Source: Ereboglobus sp. PH5-10 (GTDB lineage Bacteria; Verrucomicrobiota; Verrucomicrobiia; Opitutales; Opitutaceae). Taken from it: DNA of 64,000 nucleotides. This document shows positions 18,501 to 26,177 of the stretch, piece by piece. Location: assembly GCF_029504735.1 (NCBI RefSeq), contig NZ_JAQFIP010000013.1, forward strand, positions 1 to 64,000, given 5' to 3'. The translations under genes and the position numbers were made by a program. The number at the start of each line of letters is the position of its first letter. Positions within the stretch are counted from its first letter, which is position 1. The notes under the pieces are model-generated. The model did not search any database, had not been told where the DNA came from, and worked only from the letters and a program-made list of their open reading frames with translations.

Positions 18501-18728
18501 GATGCCGCCCATTTCCACCTCGATTGGATAAGTAACCAATTTTTCAATTTCCTCGGGCGCAAGAGAAGGCACAGAGGTATTGATTTGAACCTGAACATTT
18601 GTGATGTCCGGAACGGCATCAATGGGAAGGCGTGTCGCCGACCATAAGCCGATAAGAATGAGCGCAACTGCGGCGATAAGCACAAATATGCGCTGGCGCA
18701 AAGCGAACTCCAAAATTTTGTCAATCAT
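15576..18728 (-). CDS. czcA: CzcA/CusA-family heavy-metal RND efflux pump
   Basis: Proton-driven inner membrane pump exporting metal cations through a tripartite complex. At 1050 residues it is full length for HME-RND proteins. Seen: the first helix 'ILEFALRQRIFVLIAAVALILIG', periplasmic 'LPIDAVPDITNVQVQI', fourth helix 'GAVDFGLIVDGAVVMAEN' carrying the proton-relay aspartates near 402 and 408 (the DFG...D pattern of Zn/Co/Cd pumps), and the C-terminal helices 'VGFIALSGVAVLNGVMMISF'. The arrangement with czcB-like and czcC genes upstream on the same strand gives the full system. Substrate (Zn/Co/Cd versus Cu/Ag) is inferred from the DFG motif. Confidence 0.95.
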   Translation of the reverse strand: MIDKILEFALRQRIFVLIAAVALILIGLWSATRLPIDAVPDITNVQVQINTSVPSLAPEEIEKLVTYPIEVEMGGIEKMLEVRSISKFGLSQVTLVFQEGTDIYRARQLAGERLQAVLEELPPGVIPRLAPITTGLGEIYHYTIRYKPDFKDVPADPIDRLRELKLAQDYIVKPSLRTVPGVTEVNTSGGYEKQIVITPDAGKLTSVGLTIGEISDIIAENVSNAGGSVVEKGGEAVTVRSVGRVQTTEEIADLPLKFSGARTGILRIKDVAGVAIGSGVRTGSATRDGEETVLGSALMLIGENSRIISSRVHDRIEELQSKLPAGMEIDTVYNRTDLVNSTIRTVEKNLFEGAILVIVVLIALLGNWRAALIVATAIPLSMLFAMTGMVRYGVSGNLMSLGAVDFGLIVDGAVVMAENVVRMLAHKQHECGRLLTAKERLQTVLSACKQVGRPTVFGVAIITIVYLPIFSLTGTEGKMFTPMAFTVVFALVGALLLALTLVPVLCSFFMSAKVSEGDNIAIRFAKRVYRPILHLSLRLRWIVATVAIAVFAFSAWVFTHLGAEFIPQLDEGSLAAQMIRTTSIGLNASLDMQTAAEKLMLEKFPEVTHTFARVGTSEVATDPMGVNVGDSYIMLKPPAEWRKVNGRTITKDELTDMMSKELSVHFPGQSYLFSQPIELRFNELLSGSRADIAIKVFGDDYETLEKVAGEVREIVEKIPGAADVEFDAAGKAPVLQAVMNRAAMSRYNVHASEVNKVIETAFAGAEAGVVVDGNRRYPIVTRLTERARRDFENVATLPVKTADGNLITLGQVADVSVTESVNTISREAFQRRMAIQVNLRGRDVQSFVEEARAKITENVKIPEGYFVEYGGAFKNLQEARARLAIVVPAALALIFLLIFLAFGSVRQALIVYTGIPLAVTGGIFALWMRGLPFSISAAVGFIALSGVAVLNGVMMISFINQLREEGRKVRDAVIEGALTRLRPVLMTALVAALGFVPMALATGPGAEVQRPIATVVIGGIITATFLTLVLLPTLYCWLERDNAKPKEKNS

Positions 18729-18765
18729 GGGAAAATCGTGTTAGTTTTTAAGTTTGTGTGGTGGC

Positions 18766-19494
18766 TCAATGGCTGTGCCCGCCGCCTTTGGTCAGGCGCA
18801 GTTCGGAAAGCCAGAGTTGTTCAACGGGTGACGTGACAACAATGTCGCCTGCATAGAGGCCGTCCGTGATTTCAATATAATCGGCGGAACGTATGCCGGT
18901 TTGAACGACAGTTCGCAGATACCCGTTTCCATTGACCACATACACAATTTTGTTGGTTGCCGTCTCAAGAACGGCTGATCGCGGCACGACAAGCGTCGTG
19001 CGCGGCGGCGAGGATACTGGGAACGTCACAAAATTTCCGGGCTCGGGCTTCGTCTGCGATGAGGAATCGTCGAGTTCAAAAATAAGCTCCGTCATCCGCG
19101 TGGCCGAGTCGGTGACCCGATCGATGCGCAGGAGTTTCGCCCCTCTATAAATAGCATTTGAATAGCCCGCTGCCTGGGATTCCGGCACAAGCGCACTAGC
19201 GAGGATTTTAGGTGACGTCGCAAATATGTAAGCGGTCGCGCTGCGTTCCTCGGAAATCGGACGTTCGTCGGCCTCTGCTGTTTCGAGCATCAATGCCTTG
19301 ATTACATCGGGCGTAATCAGAAGCCCTTGCCCTGATTTGAATGCGACGCCTTCTTCATCAGTATGCGAATCCTCTGCGTGCTCGGATATATTTTGAGCGA
19401 CCTGTTGTGTCGGGCTTCTCTCCCCGCATCCTGCGAGTAGAAATACAAACCCTGAAACGGCGAATGCCATAATAAAGCATGCGTTTTTTTTCAT
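18766..19494 (-). CDS. Short CzcB-like periplasmic adaptor lipoprotein
   Basis: A protein of 242 residues beginning with a lipoprotein signal ('FAVSGFVFLLAGCGERS', Cys near 23). A His/Glu/Asp patch follows ('EHAEDSHTDEE'), then a segment resembling the beta-barrel and membrane-proximal parts of CusB/CzcB ('PEPGNFVTFPV', 'VPRSAVLETATNKIVYVV', 'VQTGIRSADYIEITDGLYAGDIVV') and a C-terminal 'GGGHSH'. The usual lipoyl domain and long alpha-hairpin are missing or nearly so, and CzcB proteins are normally 380-520 residues. It may be a reduced adaptor or need a partner. The gene overlaps the preceding czcC gene by 4 bp, so it is translationally coupled. Confidence 0.85.
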   Translation of the reverse strand: MKKNACFIMAFAVSGFVFLLAGCGERSPTQQVAQNISEHAEDSHTDEEGVAFKSGQGLLITPDVIKALMLETAEADERPISEERSATAYIFATSPKILASALVPESQAAGYSNAIYRGAKLLRIDRVTDSATRMTELIFELDDSSSQTKPEPGNFVTFPVSSPPRTTLVVPRSAVLETATNKIVYVVNGNGYLRTVVQTGIRSADYIEITDGLYAGDIVVTSPVEQLWLSELRLTKGGGHSH

Positions 19495-20822
19495 TGTGCA
19501 ACCTCCACAGGGTTGAGGTTGATGCCGGTGAGTTCTTGAAGTTTTAGCCCGGACTCAAGCGCTTCGGTTTGCGTGGATAGCAGCGCTTCCACGGCATCAA
19601 GATAACTGTTTTGAAGTTCGATGTAGGCAGTGATTGTTACCGCCCCCATGCGATAGTGACGGTCGGCCAACTCTGCCGCTTCGGAAAATTTCTTAGCAGC
19701 ATCGGACGTCCATTGCCGCGCCTCGGTGAGTTTTGCAGTGAAAATTTGAGCTGCGGTCACAACATCACGCTCGAGTTCGCGTTGTGCAACCAAAGCTGCG
19801 GCTTCGGCCTGGCGTTGTCGCACTCTCGCAATGTCTACCGCTGCGCGTCGCGTGCCGGTGACAGGCAGTGGAACGCTCATCGTCAGACCAACGATAGTTT
19901 CACGGTCACCGATATTATCCCGTGATATATATGGCCCGACACTTACGGAGGGATAGCGTTCATTGCGTGCAAGTTTTACGGCAAATCCCTGTTGCTCCAA
20001 TTCAACTTGGCGCATGCGGTAGTCGAAGTTGTTTTCACGCGCAGCCACGAGCAGGCTTTGAGTGCTGGGCGCATCGTCGAAAGAAAACCTTTTGGCTTTC
20101 ACGCGCAACGGTGCATCAATAGGGACGCCGCGCAGTTGATTGATCTCTACGAGTGCGGCTTGCACAGCAAGATCGGCCTCCGTTGCACGGCGTCGAAGTG
20201 CAAGTTCGCTTGCTTCAATGGCGCGTGTATCAAGTAGGGGCGTGATACCTGCGGGGTCGCGTGCTAGAAAAGTCTCCTTGAGTGATGTAAAGCGCTCTGA
20301 GACCTCACGGATTGCGTTGGCCTTTTCGTTGGCTGCGTAGAGGCCGAACGCAAGTATTCGAGCGCGAGAAGCAAGGGCATTTTCAAAACGTGAAATTCCC
20401 AATTTCGCTAATTCGACCTGTCGGCTGGCGATGGCCTTGCGCAATGAAAGACGACCGGGCCACTCGAACGTTTGTGTGATGGATACGCTCCATATCATTC
20501 CGTCTCCGACATTTGTTCCCGATGAATCTTTAAGCCGCTTGTAGCCAGCATCCACACCGAGTTCTGGTTCGGACCAGCGACCAGCTACTCGTGCGGATAC
20601 ACGCGAGGCGTCAAGTTCCTCAATGTAGAGGCGACGTTCAGGATTATTCAAAGTGATCTCATTGACGAGATCATCCAACGAGAGCGCTGCTACCGATGAC
20701 TCGGTGAGCTTTGCAGGCGGTGCGTCTTGTGCATACAAAGAGCACGCGATAGATGAGATTGCCAGCAATAGTGCTGGTGAAAGAATATATCTAAAAGGAT
20801 GTGAAAAGACTAATGATTTCAT
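19491..20822 (-). CDS. czcC: CzcC/TolC-like outer membrane efflux protein
   Basis: Outer membrane channel of the metal-efflux complex. It has 443 residues when started at the ATG ending at 20822, which places a signal peptide ('PALLLAISSIACSLYAQ') properly; the open frame goes further upstream but would bury that signal. Two OEP repeats are visible, with helix-rich stretches ('ASRQVELAKLGISRFENALA' and 'RQRQAEAAALVAQRELERDV') and barrel segments ('GMIWSVSITQTFEWPGR', 'ETIVGLTMSVPLPV'), as in TolC-like proteins. The stop overlaps the czcB-like start. It is the first pump gene of the operon; a small Cys-rich gene precedes it. Confidence 0.92.
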   Translation of the reverse strand: MKSLVFSHPFRYILSPALLLAISSIACSLYAQDAPPAKLTESSVAALSLDDLVNEITLNNPERRLYIEELDASRVSARVAGRWSEPELGVDAGYKRLKDSSGTNVGDGMIWSVSITQTFEWPGRLSLRKAIASRQVELAKLGISRFENALASRARILAFGLYAANEKANAIREVSERFTSLKETFLARDPAGITPLLDTRAIEASELALRRRATEADLAVQAALVEINQLRGVPIDAPLRVKAKRFSFDDAPSTQSLLVAARENNFDYRMRQVELEQQGFAVKLARNERYPSVSVGPYISRDNIGDRETIVGLTMSVPLPVTGTRRAAVDIARVRQRQAEAAALVAQRELERDVVTAAQIFTAKLTEARQWTSDAAKKFSEAAELADRHYRMGAVTITAYIELQNSYLDAVEALLSTQTEALESGLKLQELTGINLNPVEVAQ

Positions 20823-20946
20823 GAATCGATGGATTGGTTGGCTGTCTGCGTAGGGGCGAGGAACGAAGCATCCTGTGATTCGAACACGCAAAAGCGTGCA
20901 CAACAGGAGTTGACGCGAGAAAACGACTAGTCCGCGCAGGGACTAA

Positions 20947-21387
20947 TCAACCAATCATCGAAGGCGCGCGCGATAATGGCGCGGCGCGGCGGACAAATTG
21001 CCAGCCTTGAATCCAATCAAGCGGACGGTCGTAATCTGACCCCGCCAATGTGCATTTTTCCGGCAACACCGGAGTCAGCAGCTGCTCGCAAAGCATGCAT
21101 ATACATGCAACAAGCGAAGGAATCGGAGCTTTGAGTGTTGCTAGCGTTATTGCCATGCCTGATTCAACTACCGCACAGCTATCACTAGCACATGAATAAC
21201 CGTCACAACATTCAGTCGCAGCGGCTTCCGCTGTAGAGAGACTTATTGCCTCAATTCCGCAATGCATTGTGGCTGGCATCCATATTGCCAGTAGAAAAAT
21301 TGATGCGATGCGAAAAAGCGGTGACACAAAATCCTCAAGAACCGTTTGCGCGGTATTTGTCAACACTTGTATTCCACATGGAGTCAA
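20947..21387 (-). CDS. Cys-rich exported protein upstream of the metal pump
   Basis: A protein of 146 residues (start uncertain). A hydrophobic segment ('LFRIASIFLLAIWMPATMHCG') suggests export or a lipoprotein-like anchor. The middle is cysteine-rich ('ECCDGYSCASDSCAVVES' and 'ACICMLCEQLL'), nine cysteines in all, which fits metal binding. It ends in a charged/aromatic tail containing 'DRPLDWIQGWQF'. It lies 124 bp before czcC on the same strand, so it is probably the first gene of the efflux operon. Small exported proteins in this place in czc/cop clusters (CzcI-like) often modulate metal response, but I see no real homology to them. Confidence 0.6.
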   Translation of the reverse strand: MTPCGIQVLTNTAQTVLEDFVSPLFRIASIFLLAIWMPATMHCGIEAISLSTAEAAATECCDGYSCASDSCAVVESGMAITLATLKAPIPSLVACICMLCEQLLTPVLPEKCTLAGSDYDRPLDWIQGWQFVRRAAPLSRAPSMIG

Positions 21388-21401
21388 TTTTAGAGAGAAA
21401 A

Positions 21402-22220
21402 TTATTCGGACGGTCTGCCTGGGCGTGAATTTCGCAATATGCCGTGTTTTTTGCAGAATCGCCGGACATCCTTGGTTTCGACGATGATTTTTTGAGTGCG
21501 CAGATGTCGTCTAAAATCGCGTATGCAATAGCGCGGTTTGGGATTGTTGAGCATGTAGTGGAGCACTGAAAGTTTCCACCAGTTGGTGTAACCGAAATGC
21601 GCCCGCGTGATTGACCCTCGTGGCTGCCCGCGAAAAAATTCCGCTGCTTTGACAAGATTCTGAACGAGTTCGAGATTCGCACAGTGTCCCGAAAATGCAG
21701 CTTGAAAAAAACGTCCGCTTATCAGGAGCAATGCGGCGCGATTTGACAAATCGGGCAACGCGCGCCGCCAAGCGTGCGCGAGCAAAAACGCGGAGAGTTC
21801 TATTCCTCCCGATGCTTTCGTTCCTCCTGCTTGATAACGTCGGATCAGGTTGATGACTTGCGCGTGCGTGAGCCCTCCGTAAGGCGCGGAAGTTGTGTGA
21901 TTTTGCGAAAGCAAGACCGCATCGCGCGCAAGCGCTTTATCGGTGTTTGCGAGCCAAGAGAGCAAGTGCCGTCCATGCGCGGAATGACGCGGAGGATGCG
22001 TCTTACCTGAAAGGTGACGGGAAAGGCGCGAGCGCGTGTCGGGGTTCAGAAACGCGCTGAAAAGCCAGTGCCGCAAGTTTGGGGACTCGCGCAAAAGTTG
22101 AATAAAAAGCGTAACGCAAGCCGCATCGCTTCCGTTGGCAATCGTTGCGAAAAGGGCGTCGTCAAGGCTGGTTGGATTGTCAGACATGAAAGCAAAAAAG
22201 CGGAGGAATGTTTCACGCAT
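21402..22220 (-). CDS. Unknown protein at the end of T4SS operon B
   Basis: A protein of 272 residues when started at the ATG ending at 22220; an open frame reaches 22355 but would overlap the preceding gene by 100 bp. The sequence is helical, with Arg-rich blocks and 'HAQVINLIRRYQAGGTKASG', 'LLSWLANTDKALARDAVLLS' and a C-terminal basic tail 'RRFCKKHGILRNSRPGRPSE'. No signal peptide and no known domain are seen. It follows the small charged protein by 31 bp and ends 14 bp before the stop of the next gene's region, so it closes the conjugation operon. A cytoplasmic or DNA-binding accessory role is only a guess from the charge. Confidence 0.6.
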   Translation of the reverse strand: MRETFLRFFAFMSDNPTSLDDALFATIANGSDAACVTLFIQLLRESPNLRHWLFSAFLNPDTRSRLSRHLSGKTHPPRHSAHGRHLLSWLANTDKALARDAVLLSQNHTTSAPYGGLTHAQVINLIRRYQAGGTKASGGIELSAFLLAHAWRRALPDLSNRAALLLISGRFFQAAFSGHCANLELVQNLVKAAEFFRGQPRGSITRAHFGYTNWWKLSVLHYMLNNPKPRYCIRDFRRHLRTQKIIVETKDVRRFCKKHGILRNSRPGRPSE

Positions 22221-22251
22221 CGCCCCGCTCGTTTTGAAGCAGTTTTGTTTC

Positions 22252-22629
22252 CTATGCGGAAATGCCGTTTCCTGCGGGCTGACGCATTGACTGGCGCGCC
22301 GCCTCATCCTTGGCGACCCGGACAAATGCCCGCTGCCGGTTTTCGGCGGGGACATTTTTGATGCGCTCCTCGACCTTCGCCTTGATGTCGGGGTTTTGAT
22401 TCACCCATTGGATAATTTCCTGATCGCGCTGCTGGGTGTATTCGTTGCGCTGCATTTTGCCGAGCATGAGCTTTCGGATAAGCTGCTCCTTGGTCATTTC
22501 GTTATAGTAATCGTAGAGCTTCGGATTGTCCGCGATGTATTTGGTGAGTTTGGCGTCGATTTCAGGGTTGATGCGGGTGTTGGCGCTTTCCCTGGCTTTT
22601 TTCTCCGCAATGGATTGTTTGAGTGACAT
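22252..22629 (-). CDS. Small charged protein in T4SS operon B
   Basis: A protein of 125 residues (start at the ATG ending at 22629; an upstream in-frame start at 22668 is less likely). It is almost entirely helical and rich in Lys, Glu, Arg, Asn and Gln: 'SLKQSIAEKKARESANTRIN', 'DAKLTKYIADNPKLYDYYNE', 'EEIIQWVNQNPDIKAKVEER' type repeats, with two related 'YI/WV...NP' units about 50 residues apart. It has no membrane segment or signal peptide. The context, after the small acidic gene and before the unknown end gene, makes it a probable conjugation accessory protein. The function is not known. Confidence 0.65.
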   Translation of the reverse strand: MSLKQSIAEKKARESANTRINPEIDAKLTKYIADNPKLYDYYNEMTKEQLIRKLMLGKMQRNEYTQQRDQEIIQWVNQNPDIKAKVEERIKNVPAENRQRAFVRVAKDEAARQSMRQPAGNGISA

Positions 22630-22737
22630 GTTTTGATTGTGGATTTTCCCCAGCCATTGGTGAAACAAGGCGGCTGGTCGCCAGTGGCGGTTGACCTTGT
22701 GCGGGCGAGGGTTCGCCCAAAAAACGGTGAGTGCGGT

Positions 22738-23040
22738 TTATAGATCGAGAAGAGTCTGGTCGTAGTGGCCGTCGTCGTCGGGGATGAGGTCGCTGCCGGA
22801 AATATTCAGCACGGATTCCTCAAAAGCGCGCGTGATTTCCCAAGGCGGCGCGCCGGCAAGCCATAGTCGCATAAGATCGTCGGCGAGCGGCGATTTGCCG
22901 TAAGTCTTGGCGAGGTGCGCTTCGGCCTGCTCAAAATTTTTCCGGTGATGCGGGCCGATGGCGAGAGGAACGACGGCATCGGTTGAGTCCTTCGTTTCCT
23001 CTGTTGTGTTTTCGGGCATGGGTGGCGCGTTAGTGCTCAT
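22738..23040 (-). CDS. Small acidic protein in T4SS operon B
   Basis: A protein of 100 residues with an acidic, Thr-rich start ('NTTEETKDSTDAVV') and a helical middle ('HRKNFEQAEAHLAKTYGKSP', 'DDLMRLWLAGAPPWEITRAF'), ending 'DDDGHYDQTLLDL'. No signal peptide or membrane segment is present. Its ATG overlaps the stop of the lipoprotein gene by 4 bp, so translation is coupled to the T4SS core. I do not recognise the family. Confidence 0.65.
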   Translation of the reverse strand: MSTNAPPMPENTTEETKDSTDAVVPLAIGPHHRKNFEQAEAHLAKTYGKSPLADDLMRLWLAGAPPWEITRAFEESVLNISGSDLIPDDDGHYDQTLLDL

Positions 23041-23564
23041 GGTTGTTTCGTTGTGGTTGTGTTTTCAGTTGTTGCGGCGGGTTTGTTGCGCAGTTGCGCG
23101 ACTTCCTTTCGCAGATTGGAAAGCTCCGTGGTGAGTGTTTCGTTCTGCTCGATGAGCGCGGCCATAAGGCGGTTTTGAGCGGCCATTTTTTGCTCAACCT
23201 CGGCGGGCAATAACTGCGGTTTTTCGGCTGGGTCGGCCAATGCCATCACGGGGCCGAGCGGCACGACAGTCGGCGCGTGCGGGGCGAGATTCCATGCGGC
23301 GGGAGTTTCCTTGCGATACACAATGTGCGCCTCGTGCATGAGATTCGGGTCGCGCGGGTCAACGTATCGGCTCACGGGATACGCGCGCAGCGTTTCGCTT
23401 TGGCGGAGTTTTTCGGTGTTGGCCGGGTCAAGTTCGGTGCCGCTTACCGGCGATGCGGCGATGGTGTGGATTACGGGCGGCGGCGCTTTTCTTTTGAAGA
23501 GCGAGCAACCGCCGAGTGGAATGCAGGCAACTGCAAGTATGAGGATGAGCGAACGGGTTTTCAT
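23037..23564 (-). CDS. T4SS lipoprotein (VirB7/TraV-like role)
   Basis: A protein of 175 residues with a clear lipoprotein signal, 'LILILAVACIPLGGCSLF' (lipobox cysteine near 20). The body is Pro-rich and carries 'LHEAHIVYRKETPAAWNL'-like strands; the last 50 residues form a predicted coiled coil ('MAALIEQNETLTTELSNLRK'). Its ATG overlaps the stop of the VirB10-like gene by 4 bp. Outer membrane lipoproteins next to VirB9 and VirB10 stabilise the core complex, so the position argues for a VirB7-like role, though VirB7 itself is much smaller and no sequence homology is claimed. Confidence 0.75.
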   Translation of the reverse strand: MKTRSLILILAVACIPLGGCSLFKRKAPPPVIHTIAASPVSGTELDPANTEKLRQSETLRAYPVSRYVDPRDPNLMHEAHIVYRKETPAAWNLAPHAPTVVPLGPVMALADPAEKPQLLPAEVEQKMAAQNRLMAALIEQNETLTTELSNLRKEVAQLRNKPAATTENTTTTKQP

Positions 23565-24628
23565 GGTGTCGCGGTTTCTTTCTTTTGCCAAAGGTCGGCG
23601 CGGAGGTTGCCGCGCGTGGCCTTCGACTGGTCGAGGGTTTGGGTGACGTAGAGGTAAAATTGCTTCCCCGCGGGCACGCGGACATAGTAGCCGTCCTGGG
23701 CGATGATTTGCTGAATGCGCGCGGCATAGGCGTTGAGCACGTCGGCTGTGCCTTGGAGCGCGGCGTTCTTGGCGGTGGCCTTCGGAACTTGGGTCACGTC
23801 GCCATACGCGGTCGTCTGGTTGCGCATTTCCTGCAAACCACCCGCCATGCCCGCGAGGAAGGTAGAGGCGAAAAGTTTTATTTCCTGCCAGTCGTCGGTT
23901 TTCAAAATGTCACCGACAAGTCCGGCACTTCCATCGCGCAAACCAAACTCTCCGGTGATGTCGTCACGTTGCCGGTCAAGCGCGATGCCGTTTATGACAA
24001 GTTCGTTTCCGTTATTCGTGGTGCGGTCGCGCCAAATGATTATCCACTGGCCGGACGCGGCGATGCGCTCGCGCGCATGATCGTTTGCGGCGCGTCCGTG
24101 AACTTCCGCGCCTGCGGGAATGATAAGACGTCCGTCGTGCCACACGTCCTCGGTGACAAGGCCGATGATCGGCGTGTCGATTTTCGATGATTCCAACGTG
24201 GTCACGGTTTCGCATGGGATGAGCCGCCCGTAGGGAGCATAATCCTTTGAAAGATCGGCTGTGCGGGCGGTGGCGCCGTCAGGCGGAAGCAAGCTGATTG
24301 GCAGTGGCGCGGGTTCGTTGGTTTTCGCGGCGGATTGTTCGCCTCGCGCGGCACGCGGACGGGAAATTGTTTCCGCTTCATCGCCTGCGGGCGCGCGCGA
24401 GTGCGCGGTTTGCGCTGGACGCGAGGGCGAGGGAACCTTGAGTTCTTGTCCGCCGCGAGTGATGGTGTGGCGTTCCATCGGCGCGGTTGCGGCGGGCGGT
24501 TGCGTGATGTTGGGGCGTTGGCTGCGGCTGTCGTTGCCGTGAACAAGCAACGCGCAAATGGCGATTAGGACGGCAAGACATGTGAGGCTTCCGACAGGGG
24601 TTTTGACAAACTTGATGATGCGTTTCAT
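23561..24628 (-). CDS. virB10: VirB10/TrbI-like T4SS core protein
   Basis: Spans the envelope, linking inner membrane ATPases to the outer membrane pore. The protein has 355 residues: a short cytoplasmic start, one membrane helix at about 12-30 ('VGSLTCLAVLIAICALLV'), a Pro/Ala-rich periplasmic linker (about 35-125) and a C-terminal TrbI-like barrel domain beginning 'APYGRLIPCETVTTLESS', with 'PIIGLVTEDVW', 'LIIPAGAEVHG' and, near the end, 'VRVPAGKQFYLYV'. These are the family's conserved pieces. It overlaps both neighbours by 4 bp (the VirB9-like gene upstream and the lipoprotein gene downstream), a tightly coupled operon. Confidence 0.92.
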   Translation of the reverse strand: MKRIIKFVKTPVGSLTCLAVLIAICALLVHGNDSRSQRPNITQPPAATAPMERHTITRGGQELKVPSPSRPAQTAHSRAPAGDEAETISRPRAARGEQSAAKTNEPAPLPISLLPPDGATARTADLSKDYAPYGRLIPCETVTTLESSKIDTPIIGLVTEDVWHDGRLIIPAGAEVHGRAANDHARERIAASGQWIIIWRDRTTNNGNELVINGIALDRQRDDITGEFGLRDGSAGLVGDILKTDDWQEIKLFASTFLAGMAGGLQEMRNQTTAYGDVTQVPKATAKNAALQGTADVLNAYAARIQQIIAQDGYYVRVPAGKQFYLYVTQTLDQSKATRGNLRADLWQKKETATP

Positions 24629-25521
24629 CGCGGCTCGATGAGTTGCACGTCGCGGGTGACGCGAGGGACAATGATGTTGAATTTGTTTTTCACGCTGAGG
24701 TTGGCGCGACTGCCGTCCGGTTTTCCGGTGATGGCAAAATAGGCCGTGGTGCCCGCGTGTGGCGGGATGAGTCCCGATGCGTCGGAAACGGACGCAGTGT
24801 AAACACGCGAACCGATGCGCGCGGCGAGGCTTTGGGGCTGGTAGGCAACCTCGGTGTCGCCGGTATTTTCCAGCCGCAAGCGAAAGATCAAGGTGTCCTC
24901 GGGGTCGAAGCGAAAAACTTCCTCGACGGTCACGGAAAACTCCTTGTAGCGCGTGACGGCTTCGCTGATTGGCGGCGCGCGGTGTTCGATTTGTTGCACC
25001 GCCTCGGGATATTGGTCGCGGACTATGCGGTAGGATTTTGCGCGGTCGAGGAGTTCAAGAAGCACGTCGGGCGTGGCGCGTTTTGCCAAAGCCGGACTGC
25101 GACCCGCTAAACGATCCTCATAAAAAGTGACGGAGCCGTAGGGTTTTTCGGACGCCGTGAACCGGATAATGTAGGTGCGGTTTTTCCAGATGACATTGAG
25201 CGTCGCCTGCGCGTCCGGCTTGAGCGCGCGGACACTGAGGTAATGGTGTCCGGGCGTGTGCGAGAGCAAAACGGGCGCGGGGGTCTCCGGCTTGGCGGTG
25301 ATGCCCGCGCTTTCGAGCGCGGACGGCGCGGAGGGAAACATGATCGTCGTCGGCACGCTCATGCCAATGGGGATTTCATAGACGACGCGCTCATCGAGCG
25401 GAAATTGTTTCACGACGGGAGCGGTAGTTTTTGAACCGGCATGTATGACGACGGCGCTGATTGCCGCGAATGCGAGCACGCAAGTGATGCGTGTCAGAGG
25501 AGTGAGAATTCGTAGTTCCAT
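24625..25521 (-). CDS. virB9: VirB9/TrbG-like T4SS outer membrane core protein
   Basis: A periplasmic/outer-membrane component partnering VirB10. The protein has 298 residues with a signal peptide ('ITCVLAFAAISAVVIHAGS'). The N-terminal domain shows 'VYEIPIGMSVPTTIMFP' and 'LSVRALKPDAQATLNVIWK', as in VirB9/TrbG N-domains; the C-terminal part (about 190-298) has 'FRFDPEDTLIFRLRLENTG' and 'NKFNIIVPRVTRDVQLIEPR'. The match is by position and general pattern more than by strict motif, so the C-terminal domain may have diverged. The start overlaps the VirB8-like gene by 28 bp and its stop overlaps the VirB10-like gene by 4 bp. Confidence 0.75.
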   Translation of the reverse strand: MELRILTPLTRITCVLAFAAISAVVIHAGSKTTAPVVKQFPLDERVVYEIPIGMSVPTTIMFPSAPSALESAGITAKPETPAPVLLSHTPGHHYLSVRALKPDAQATLNVIWKNRTYIIRFTASEKPYGSVTFYEDRLAGRSPALAKRATPDVLLELLDRAKSYRIVRDQYPEAVQQIEHRAPPISEAVTRYKEFSVTVEEVFRFDPEDTLIFRLRLENTGDTEVAYQPQSLAARIGSRVYTASVSDASGLIPPHAGTTAYFAITGKPDGSRANLSVKNKFNIIVPRVTRDVQLIEPR

Positions 25522-26174
25522 ACGGCGAGCGGGTAGCGTTTGTTGGCGATCATGTCCGGGTTGCGGACAAGGGTGAGGGTGAGTGCGAAGCGCGGGGATT
25601 CAGTGAACGCCTGTCGTTCAAACACGCCGGTGCGCACGAGCTGGCCTTCAATGCGCACAAGCACTTGGTCTTCGCGCGTGCGAAGGATGTCGATTTTGAA
25701 AACCTCCGGCTTCTGGTGAATCTGCTTCACTTCGAACTCCTCGCGCGAGGCGAGCAATTCGTTCTGCGCCTTGGTCGCGGCGTCGGTGAGAAACAATCGT
25801 TGCAGTAAATCGGGAAAATCGAAGTTCTTCGGGTTGCGTTGCAAAAGCGCGAGCGCCGACCAGATCGAAAGCGTTTCGTGAAGCGTTTTCGCCTCCTCGA
25901 AACCGAGTAGCGGCGACACCGAAAAACTTCCGCCGCCGTCCAGGATGACAACGCGCTCGCGAGCACGGTAAGCCTCAATTATCAGATAAGGTTGGACCGC
26001 CACGAGAACGAGCGCGCCGCACGCGACAAACATCCACATGCGCGCGGCAAAGGCATGGTCGGCAAATAGTCCTGCCGGCGAAAACGCGCGTTTTGTTTTC
26101 GGTGGCGAGAGTCGCACGGCATTATCGACCGGCGTTTCACGCAATGGCGCATCGAGCTGTTTTTCAGTGTTCAT
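25494..26174 (-). CDS. virB8: VirB8/TrbF-like inner membrane T4SS protein
   Basis: An assembly factor with one membrane helix and a periplasmic domain. The protein has 226 residues: a basic cytoplasmic N-terminus, a helix at about 50-68 ('MWMFVACGALVLVAVQPYLI'), then a periplasmic NTF2-like domain in which 'EAKTLHETLSIWSALALLQR', 'QIHQKPEVFKIDILRTREDQ' and 'VLVRIEGQLVRTGVFERQAF' give the helix-then-strands layout of VirB8. It lies 3 bp after the VirB6-like gene and overlaps the VirB9-like gene, as expected for the order VirB6-B8-B9-B10. Identification rests on topology and gene order rather than on invariant residues. Confidence 0.78.
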   Translation of the reverse strand: MNTEKQLDAPLRETPVDNAVRLSPPKTKRAFSPAGLFADHAFAARMWMFVACGALVLVAVQPYLIIEAYRARERVVILDGGGSFSVSPLLGFEEAKTLHETLSIWSALALLQRNPKNFDFPDLLQRLFLTDAATKAQNELLASREEFEVKQIHQKPEVFKIDILRTREDQVLVRIEGQLVRTGVFERQAFTESPRFALTLTLVRNPDMIANKRYPLAVWNYEFSLL

Positions 26175-26177
26175 TTG

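Noticed and set aside
19326-19340. AATCAGGGCAA-like motif in the czcB-like gene as a further regulatory copy.
   Set aside because: It lies inside coding sequence, encoding Ser-Gly-Gln-Gly, and is best explained by chance.
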